Assembly: GCF_024763615.1 (NCBI RefSeq)
Contig: NC_077224.1
Location: 51,160,712-51,224,711 of the forward strand
Reading direction: 5' to 3'
Source of the DNA: Phlebotomus papatasi
Lineage: Eukaryota > Arthropoda > Insecta > Diptera > Psychodidae
DNA length: 64,000 bases
The notes beneath the pieces were generated by a model. That model was given only the letters and a program-made list of their open reading frames with translations, was not told the DNA's origin and did not search any database. Position 1 is the stretch's first letter, and each line of letters starts with the position of its first letter. A program made the translations under genes and the position numbers. Of the stretch, positions 55,958-64,000 are shown piece after piece.

Positions 55958-57255
55958 GAGATACTGGGGCAAAAAGTCACAAAACGGCTATTGTGTTTTG
56001 TTACAAGCTACCTGAACGCCCCAGAAATTTATAATTAGCGCAGTTTTATAGGAAATTTACCTGTCTACAACTTTGTGAAAGTCATTGTCCTCTTTTTTGT
56101 GAGGAATACACATTATTTAAGGTAATTTTGTGATCATTCTCAAAAATACTGGGGTAAATAGTATCAGGCATGGGGCAAAATTATCACATAATGATTCGCT
56201 TTACTACAGACTCCAATAAATTAAAATTTATTCCTTTGCACCTTTACATAATATCATTTCCTCTCTCTGGACAAGAAAAACGTTTTTCAAGTTACTTTCC
56301 AAATGCTATTTTTGTCAAGAAAATTCTATTCAACCATTCTGAAGAGGCGAAAATGGCGAATTAGTCGAGATGAATTTGACGAAATGTGCCGAAGAGTTGC
56401 CGAGTAAATGTCATTTAAAAGCAGAATAAAAACAAAAAAAAAATAATGGCACTTTATTTTTTTTAAACTAAATAAATAATTGACAGATTTTTTATTCTCT
56501 TGAATTGGGTTGTGCGTATTATTTTATTTTTTCGGATCTTTATCACCATCACTGTCTGCAATAACAAGCGGCGAGACATGACAATGAAAAAGCGTCCAAT
56601 CAAAAAAATCACAAGCCACAATTGCAAAAAGAAAATTTAGAAAAGTAACAAGAAAACTAATTATCTATTAGTAAAAAACCTTCCCAAGTGATTACTGCTG
56701 GTGATGATCCTCCAATTTTCCAAAAATAACTAACTTCAGGAAATCAAAAAACATAGTCTAGTCGACCACTGAAGAAGGTCCACATCCGGACCGAAAGCTC
56801 TGGGCAAGACAGAAAATTTGTTTTTCTTCTTGAGGTGAAATAAATTTCCTCTGGCGATTACTGGAAGTGTCCCCACAGAACATGACAATGACGTTTCTTT
56901 TCGCCGTGACACATCAGAAATTACTTCGGTTTTTGTTAGTTTTTGCCCCATACCTTTTATTTTTCCCCGAGTAGTCATTTTTTATAAACGGATTTCAAAA
57001 AATCCAAATTATTTAGGAAGAATTTATCAGTTACATCAATTTTGGAAAATAAATAAGTCAAAATTGATATATTCTGTAAGGAAAATATTTCAAAAGCAGG
57101 GCTAAAAGTTTTAATATTTTTTTTATTTTCTGAATTCCTTGTTTGTATTTACGACATTGGAGGCTATGGAAGAAATTTAAGACCACTACCTTTTCATCTT
57201 GGAGGATATTGAATTTTAAAATTTTCGATTTGTGACTTTTTGCCCCAGTATCCTT
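55958..57255. mobile_element. TIR element R (1.3 kb)
   Basis: GGAGATACTGGGGCAAAAAG ... 'gactttttgccccagtatcc', TA flanks. Internal echoes (ATACTGGGG, TTTTGCCCC) recur. A 64-codon frame at 56170-56364 (MGQNYHIMIRF start) has no known domain. Hammerhead-like motif 4 with its tail sits inside at 56756-56879. Confidence 0.7.
56756..56813 (+). ncRNA. Hammerhead-ribozyme-like motif 4
   Basis: CTGAAGA at 56769-56775, extra A, stem II GGTCC (56777-56781) with GGACC (56788-56792), GAAA, palindrome AGCT, cleavage base C56800, then TGG pairing with CCA (56766-56768). Relative to motif 1 the fifth stem II pair is C-G instead of T-A, a compensatory change. It lies inside TIR element R. The shared downstream tail runs to about 56879. 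Confidence 0.5.
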
Positions 57256-57621
57256 TACATGTTTCACTTACCTTATAAAATTGATTTTGATTAAAGTAAT
57301 TACTCTTTTGATAGAAGAAGTTTCAAGTTAAAGATACAAAATAGCCAAGATATCTTCAAAGTTTCTGTCTCCTGAGAGAGAATGTTCTATATAGGATACT
57401 TAATTGTATTTACTTGAATGTTCTATATAGGATACTTGAAGTTTTCGAAAAAACTTTTGACCTGTTATAACTATTAAATAAAAAAAGAGTAAAAAGACAA
57501 AAAAAAATCTTTTCTTTTCAACTATTTATGCAAATCTGCATTAAATATTTATTTATTCATTTATTCAATTTTTCGTTTATCTTTTTTATAATTCTAAATT
57601 TTTCTTTTTGCTTTTCTGGTA
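57256..57621. other. Unassigned AT-rich sequence
   Basis: Contains a local duplication of 'gttctatataggatacttg' at about 57388 and 57419; otherwise nothing. Confidence 0.35.
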
Positions 57622-58047
57622 GGGTAAGTGTGCCAAATTTCGGCATAGTTGCATGCAAGCGCCAAAGTCTCAAGTTTGAAATCCAATATTTTTAATATAA
57701 ATTGAATGTTTTATTCCTTCTTTTTAAGGAGTGTTACTTGGAACCTTGTAGACAGTTTATCGTCTTTATTTACTTCAAAATTATTCTTAATACATTTTAA
57801 AATGAATATAAATGTAGACATAGCTTTGGCGCTCTATTTCGGCCACCTTCATTCTCATAGTTCCTTGCCCTTCGGGAATTCTTCCAATGACTTTTTCACG
57901 TCATCTCGTTTGTCGAAGCCACATTTTTTGTTATTCTTTTGCATTGTATAATCTCTACAGTATGTAAAAACTAAAAATTCATAGAAATTCGAGGAACAAA
58001 AAAGGTGGCCGGAATTGCAAGCTGGCCGGAATTCGGCACACTTACCC
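57622..58047 (+). mobile_element. TIR family B, copy 5
   Basis: GGGTAAGTGTGCCAAATTTC ... CGGCACACTTACCC, TA on both sides. Confidence 0.85.
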
Positions 58048-58229
58048 TAATTGATTTTTTTTTTGCTGAAACTTCTTTTTTTTTTAAATAAACTTGGAGT
58101 TAATATAATAATTATATCCATTATACCTTTCCTATATTCTAAAGACCCAATGTACCCTAAAAAAATTAGAAAATATTTAATTTTCATAAAAAAAAATCTC
58201 AGCTTCCATAAGCTTTACAGAACTTATCA

Positions 58230-58860
58230 CTGATTACTTGTTTTTCCCCACCCTCATCTTGGGTCATTGTGTGGCTGCTGAGGATGATTCATTAATCATT
58301 TCCTAGGGGAATTTGAGACAAATTCCCAGGGAAAAATAATCTTGAGGAGATGTGTTGCGGTACATTAAGTGCGAGCCCCAACTGAAATTGCCTACTTACA
58401 GCCCTAATATAAAAATTAGAATAAGCGGTGGGATGAAAATTGTTGCCATTTGCTGGTTTAATGCGGGGGTGGGTTGTCTCATACGAATATACCAAGGGCC
58501 AATGTTGGAAATTTCGGATGGAGGAATATAGTTTTCAAGAGCAAGGAAGAATTTCCCATGTGTCTGCTGTGAATGGGTTTTGAAAAGGACGAAGGATTGG
58601 TCAACTGTTTGTTCCCTTTTTTTCTCATCATTTGATATTGCGAAGAGTGGCACCATGTGTGGCCTCAATCATAATAATATATATCACCAAATTTGGCTAT
58701 GGTGCAGATATAAATATAAAAAAGCAATAACGGCTCAATCTCTCCCCAAAAATACGAAGAGAAAATCCTTCTGCTCCCACAAATTGCGAGCTAAACCTCC
58801 AATCTGCTGACGTAATCTAATAACATTATTATCAAGTGAGATCTGTGTCGCATTTTCTCC
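58230..58860. other. Non-repetitive, GC-richer block 3
   Basis: About 630 bp free of inserted elements, with balanced composition and open frames of 67-90 codons that lack domains. Same character as blocks 1 and 2. Confidence 0.35.
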
Positions 58861-58863
58861 CTT

Positions 58864-58884
58864 TTATATATATATATATATATA
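58864..58884. repeat. (TA)n microsatellite
   Basis: About ten uninterrupted TA units following a T-rich run. Confidence 0.8.
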
Positions 58885-59830
58885 CGTGCCAATTGATATC
58901 AATTTATTTGACATGGGAGAATGCAAAAGCGACACATTTACTGTCACACCGATGGGTGTACCAAAGATGAAGAATTGCTTAAATATGGAAATATCGATAA
59001 ATAATAGATCGATCCATGGGTTGAGGCGGTAGCAAAAGGCATTGATCATAGAGACAAGAAAAATTATACCTTCAACATGAGCCGTATCGATTGACTATTT
59101 TATTAAAGTTAATTGAATATCAATAAATAAAATGAGAAACTGGAGGCGTACCAATTTTCCAGTAGGCACAAGTTTATTATACCGCTCAGTGTAATAAAAT
59201 CCAATCAAATATCTACTATTAAACTTGTATAATTGATTGTTTTAACAATTGTATGTAATCACCTTTGCACCTATTTACATAACACTTTACTTTAGGCTTC
59301 TGGTTGTATGTGAATAGAGAATACTCAGAGAAATCCAATGAAAATTGCTACACAATTCTTGTAGAGTATGCTTTCGACATTTTATTCCACATAATCGAGT
59401 ATACTAATTAAATTTATCGTGAGAAAACTAACGTTATATTAAATTTCAAGTAGCAGAAAAGTCAAGAGTCGCTACTAAAGCACATTTAAAGATTCGAATA
59501 AAGGAAAATTTACAGGGACAGCCTTAAATGTGTGAGAGTCCATTTTATAAGGAGACAAATTGTAATTTATTTGTGTTGTTTGTTATTTGTTATTTATTTA
59601 TTTAGCATTTTAGCTTTTTTAGAAATGGTTCTTGGTCATAATAAGCCGAATGGCTTTAGACCTACAAAAGGGGAAAGGGAAGGAAGAGGGGCAAAAAAGG
59701 AAAATTTCCACCACAAAAATTTAATACAACTTACTTCACAGAAAAGACCGATATTAATCATGAAAAGACCAATGAAACACGCAAAACGTTGCATTTTGTA
59801 TTAAAATAAAAAGTATCTTAAAAAGTATAT
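58885..59830. other. Unassigned AT-rich sequence
   Basis: No gene or repeat end recognised. The frame at 59532-59804 is not domain-bearing. Confidence 0.25.
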
Positions 59831-59834
59831 TAAA

Positions 59835-60085
59835 ATAAAAATTCAGTCAAAATCAAGAATGCCAAAATCCCAAAAGGTCCCCACAGTCTCAAAAATCAAA
59901 ATTTCGATAACCATAAACCCGAATGATCAAAATTCTCAAAGTCTCGAAATTACACGGAGGATAATGTATAGAATAATTTTCCAAAACGAGAAAATTTGCC
60001 TTTGCCTTCAACAGGCGCGGGTGCAATCATGGAAAAGCTATGACGCTTTTACCAATTCGGAATTTTGGATTTTGGGATCTTAACA
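59835..60085. repeat. Minisatellite 6 remnant
   Basis: Short stretches 'caagaatgccaaaatccc', 'aaaatcaaaatttcgat' and 'tcggaattttggattttggg' belong to the minisatellite 3/6 family in both orientations. Confidence 0.45.
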
Positions 60086-60864
60086 GGAACTTGTAAAAAT
60101 ATTATGAACTTTAATTTTCGATAATAATTCGGAATGGTTCATCGGACGATATGCCAGATAATCTGACGAACGGTTTATCAGACTGTCCGTCCACCTGACG
60201 ATCTACGGAATGATCCAGGAAACGGGACATCAACTACAATACATTTAAATTTATTTAAAATGGATCATCTAGTTTTCGAGGTATTTTACACAAAAGCTTC
60301 CAAAATCCAAAATCAAATTTGGGACGTAAATCTGAAAATATAGTATATGACACGGTCCTTCATGCTCCCGTTCTCACGATCGAAAACAAGACTGACTCCT
60401 CTCCCCATAATACACTGTTTTCCGTCCCCTCTTAGATAGGGGTAACTATCTCTTCACTTTCAAATTATAAACCATTGCAACTTTAATTAAAGACATACCT
60501 TCTACAAAGTTTGGGTTCTTCTTGGTGGTAACCCTTTAACTAAAGACCTCTCTACCCAATTTCAGAGTACGGGATTGCCGGGTCCTGTGCTGTGGGGGCT
60601 GTGGGTAAACGGGTATGAAGTCTTTGGGATAAATGACAATTAAGTAGGAGCGTGTGATGTATAGGGACTTAAGAGTGGCCTTCTTAACAAAAAAAAAAAA
60701 AAACTCACTGCTCTGACTGGAAACTCTTAGTCTTAAATTTTGAGACGGTTCCGTACTATAGGTCATACGTTTTATTAAGACAGATACAAAACCTAGGGAT
60801 GTTCTAAATATAAAGTAATGGAATAGAATTACTTTCTGGAATTACTATTACAACTGGAATAGGA
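60086..60864. other. Unassigned sequence
   Basis: No gene recognised. A small region of 'gacgaacgg/ccgtccacctgacga' words at 60140-60215 may be a diverged repeat. Confidence 0.3.
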
Positions 60865-61045
60865 GCCATCGACATTTAACCTTTGTCGCAAATTGCTTGT
60901 CAATATCAGATCGATCGAATAGATAGACCAAACGAGCTCAAAAATCTATTTTTAGCGGATATCTGTCGTAATCTACGATCCTCAAAATGTGTATTGACAA
61001 AGTTTTAGAACTAGACATCGTAAAGAATCTCAGCCAACATTATCA
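60865..61045. repeat. Dispersed repeat Z2, copy 2
   Basis: 'catcgacatttaacctttg..tatttttagcg..gtaaagaatctcagcc', collinear with 775-1045. Confidence 0.5.
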
Positions 61046-61605
61046 ACAAATACGTAGAAGGGAAATGTGTAAAAATCTGTTTTGGTCTTTGAATTTTCCT
61101 TTAAAAGTTGTTATAAGAAAATCGATTCTTCCATAAATTCTTACATTTGAGATTACAACTCCCCTGCGGTTTTGAGTTTTCAAGCTTCTTATTCTAGAGA
61201 GAATCGTCGACTATTTCAAGTTCTATAACTTTTTCCTAATGAAAAAATAAATTGGTTCAGTATATATGGAGCTATGTTTTTTAATTTAATAAAAATCAGT
61301 AGCAAAAGTTTTGCCTGGATCTAACGAATGAATAAATAGTAAATATTTTGAGCTATAAAATTAAGTAGGAAGAATAGAAATTATTTTAACATAATGTAGA
61401 CAAGTCCGTTTTGAAATATCAAATTGTAATTAAATATTGTATTGTACAGCAAGTTCGCAGTTTATTAAAAAAAATAACTTAAGAGTTATAAGAAAGCTTT
61501 TGCAACCCAAACCTATTTAAAATAATTTGCCATTCCATCTACCTAGAACATTTAATTATTTTATACGTCAATTAGAATTTTCTTTTTAATTATATAAGGT
61601 AACTA
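61046..61605. other. Unassigned AT-rich sequence
   Basis: Nothing recognised. Confidence 0.25.
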
Positions 61606-62006
61606 GGGTAAATGTACCAAATTTCGGACAGATTGCAATTTCGGCCACCTCTTTTGTTCCTTAAAATTCCATGATTTTTTTAGTTTTTTGCATACTCTAG
61701 ACTCTAGAGATTATACAATATAAAAAATAACAAAAAAATGTCGATTCGACGAACGAGATAATGTGAAAAAGACTTTGAAGGAATGAATCTGGCCGAAATA
61801 AGCCACCAGATTTATGTCTACATTTTCATTCATTTTAGAATGTATTAAGAATGATTTTAGAAAAAGGACGATAAACTGTCCATAGGATCCAAGCAATACT
61901 CCTTAAAAAGGTAACAAAAAAATCAATTTTGATAAAAAATATTGCATATAAAACTTACAACATTGATGCTTGTAAGTAACTATGCCGAAATTTGGCACAC
62001 TTACCC
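61606..62006 (-). mobile_element. TIR family B, copy 6 (reverse, diverged)
   Basis: GGGTAAATGTACCAAATTTC ... AAATTTGGCACACTTACCC; the most diverged member, with small deletions. Confidence 0.75.
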
Positions 62007-62008
62007 TA

Positions 62009-62848
62009 CTTGTAATTTGGGACATCTTATAATTTTGGACACTTTGATGCTTCAGAATAAAGTTGGACACTATAAATAAATCTATAAAAATTATGGATTT
62101 TACTTCTAATATTTATGGGAAACTGGGGCACCACCAAACACTAATTTTTATTTCTCAACTATTTGAACTATCTCGAATATTTCATCAGTGGAGAAGCATC
62201 CATATAATGTCTATAAATTTCTATAAGTCTTGTCCTCTGAAGTCGAATACCTGATTAAAAAATCGCAGTATTTGGTGCTACCCCGTATTTGTTGGTGCCC
62301 CAGTTTCCCCTATTGAATAATATATATTCTATCTGAATATGTATTCTCTTTAGAAAATAAAAACACTAAATTCGTTGAATTTTGAATATGATTTGAATAA
62401 AAATTGCTTTGTTTAAACTTCAGTGTAAGCGATTTATTACAAGAAATATGACAGATTTTCTGTCAACTTTTGAAATTGAAAGTTTCTGTGTTCCTTGGGA
62501 CATCCTACGGTTACTTTGGTTGGTTACTTACAGCTAGATCTTGGTAAGATAGGTTCTTGAAATGGAGAACAACGTGAATCCAATTGAGATGGATTGACTG
62601 TCCAAATTTACAAGCAAACTGTCCAAAATTACAAGCAAGGTGTCCAAAATTACAATCAAATTCATGTCCACATTTTAATTCCTTTTAAACGTATTAAGAT
62701 TAATTTTAGAAAAAGCAAGGATGATAAACTGCTCGTCAAGGTTCCAAACAATGCTTCTGCAAAAGGATTAACAGAAAAATTGAATATAGCACTTCTTTTG
62801 GGAACTGCTACTTATATGCACCCTGTCCCAAATTTTAAGCACTTCCCC
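62009..62848. mobile_element. TIR element W, diverged relative of family B
   Basis: Left 'cttgtaatttgggacatc' and right 'ctgtcccaaattttaagcac' are complementary; TA and CCCC at the right end. The interior at 62670-62790 aligns with family B ('acgtattaagattaatttt', 'gataaactg', 'ggttccaaacaatgc'). It abuts family-B copy 6 and hosts the element at 62116-62310. Confidence 0.6.
62116..62310. mobile_element. TIR element nested in W
   Basis: GGGAAACTGGGGCACCACC ... 'gttggtgccccagtttcccc'; TA beside both ends. 195 bp. Confidence 0.7.
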
Positions 62849-64000
62849 TACTGACTAAATATTATTTACAGAGATTTCTAAAATATTTAGCACAATAAAA
62901 TATTTTCATATGGTCATTTTCAATGATTGCTTATGCTTTGAAAGCTTTCTGTGCTTTTAAGCTTGAGCCAATCAATGAATGTGTAATTTTCTTTACTATT
63001 GATGAATATTTAGTTTTATCTTTTCGTGTTTTGCACAAAATATTGATTTTATTTTCAAAGTATTTTAATTAAATCTTTCACAGACCAAGTCGTCATTTTT
63101 AATATTTTTGAATATGCTACGCAATAATATTTTAAAGTTAGATAGTGAAATATGGACGTTAAACGTCATCAACCAACTGTAATTTAGAAACCATATAATT
63201 TCCCATGCAATAAAAGAAATGTTTTAACATTAAAAAAAACACAGCTGGAAAAACTTTGTGGGAAAACCAATAATTTCTCTGCAAATGAAAAGTTTCTTCA
63301 AACTTTTTCATCCTCAATAATGCTGTATGTAGATTTTCCATGTACAGTATTTATTGGAAAAGTCAGAACAAGTTTCTTTCAGCAAAATATGCATCAAACG
63401 GGACCAATTTTGAATTGCTGCATTTGCAGTTCTTGCATGTATGTTTGTCTTTCTCTGAGAGACATTAATTTCCAGAAAACTAAGATATTCTGCATAATAT
63501 CTTCATGTTATGAAAAGGAGAGTTGGGAAAAGCAAATATTGGTGCTGGAAATCCTCAACACTTGACAAGAATGTCGGTTTTATTCTATTTCTGCTGATAT
63601 TTCAGTTTATTGCAAAAAAACGTTCAATGACTTAATGGGAAAATTGGATCAATTACAGAGAATTTCTTGGTCATTTCTTACTAATTTCTCAATATCAGAC
63701 GCAGCTAAAGTCAAAGTCATCAAGAAAAAAAAACTCAACTTGTTAAGGCATTGCACATTTTCTCACATTCCTCAAGTTTCTTTTTCATGTTCAATTACAA
63801 ATCAAGCAAAAATTTCTCAGGATGTTTTATGGCACGCAGAGAATTAATTGTTAAGACTTTTGGGTGATTCGAAGAAGAATAACTAGAGAGTAGTTCTTTT
63901 ATTAGATCAATAAATCAAAGAGAATAAATGTACTGCATTTAATGGAGCTTTACCTTACAAAAAGGCACGGAAGGAGAAATTCTCATTAGACTTGTGCCAA
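62849..64000. other. Unassigned AT-rich sequence to window end
   Basis: No inserted family recognised. Open frames of 60-81 codons (for example 63320-63565) show no domain or splice context. A gene outside the window could have untranslated sequence here, but nothing supports it. Confidence 0.25.

Noticed and set aside
62594..62854. 86-codon frame in element W as a gene
   Set aside because: Begins in tandem 'gtccaaaattacaa' units and ends at the element terminus; no domain.

Overview
The window is eukaryotic nuclear DNA, AT-rich and very repeat-dense. Its two protein genes have GT-AG introns and read as insect proteins: an AAK1/BIKE-type Numb-associated kinase and a Tret1-like sugar transporter of the MFS. 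Together with the dense small TA-flanked elements this suggests an insect, most likely a fly. A nematoceran such as a sand fly or mosquito is my guess, and the species cannot be fixed from sequence reading. There are no operons, CRISPR arrays or rRNA genes.

Gene 1 (minus strand, 31507 down to 8226) is Nak. Seven coding exons join in phase into a 735-residue model: an N-terminal Ser/Thr kinase domain, then a long proline/glutamine-rich tail carrying NPF and DPF endocytic motifs. Its introns (102, 8940, 4738, 3900, 3102 and 292 bp) are packed with inserted elements and degenerate minisatellites. Gene 2 (plus strand, 48331 to 53827) is a 461-residue facilitative sugar transporter in three exons. 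Its 4-kb first intron holds at least eight inserted elements. The genes are about 17 kb apart, point away from each other and have no evident functional link. The kinase acts in clathrin-adaptor regulation at the membrane, and the transporter would sit in the plasma membrane.

Most of the rest is non-autonomous DNA transposons. At least a dozen short families have terminal inverted repeats (TIRs). Most are flanked by TA, and many begin GGG(T/G)AA(A)GTG or CAGTAGA, as expected of Tc1/mariner/pogo relatives. One 430-bp family keeps a piece of reading frame resembling the start of a pogo/psq-type helix-turn-helix. Several insertions are nested two or three deep, and removing each one rebuilds its host element. 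One 1460-bp element has a second, unoccupied copy of its target elsewhere in the window.

Other repeats are: a 1.5-kb near-perfect palindrome (19314-20844); tRNA-derived SINE-like sequences, one pair arranged as a foldback; degenerate minisatellites at 5.8-6.5, 9.9-11.4, 13.2-15.75, 29.1-29.9, 33.8-34.3, 43.45-44.7 and 59.8-60.1 kb; and dispersed repeats without clear ends.

The most notable signal is a set of four hammerhead-ribozyme-like motifs (40954-41013, 54305-54356, 54453-54504, 56756-56813). Each has a CTGANGA core, a 5-bp stem II, a GAAA or damaged GACA strand, an AGCT palindrome where stem III would form, and a stem I with an internal loop. Two copies differ by a compensatory base-pair change in stem II. 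Non-repetitive, slightly GC-richer blocks at 35.9-37.05, 42.17-43.15 and 58.23-58.86 kb could be conserved non-coding DNA.
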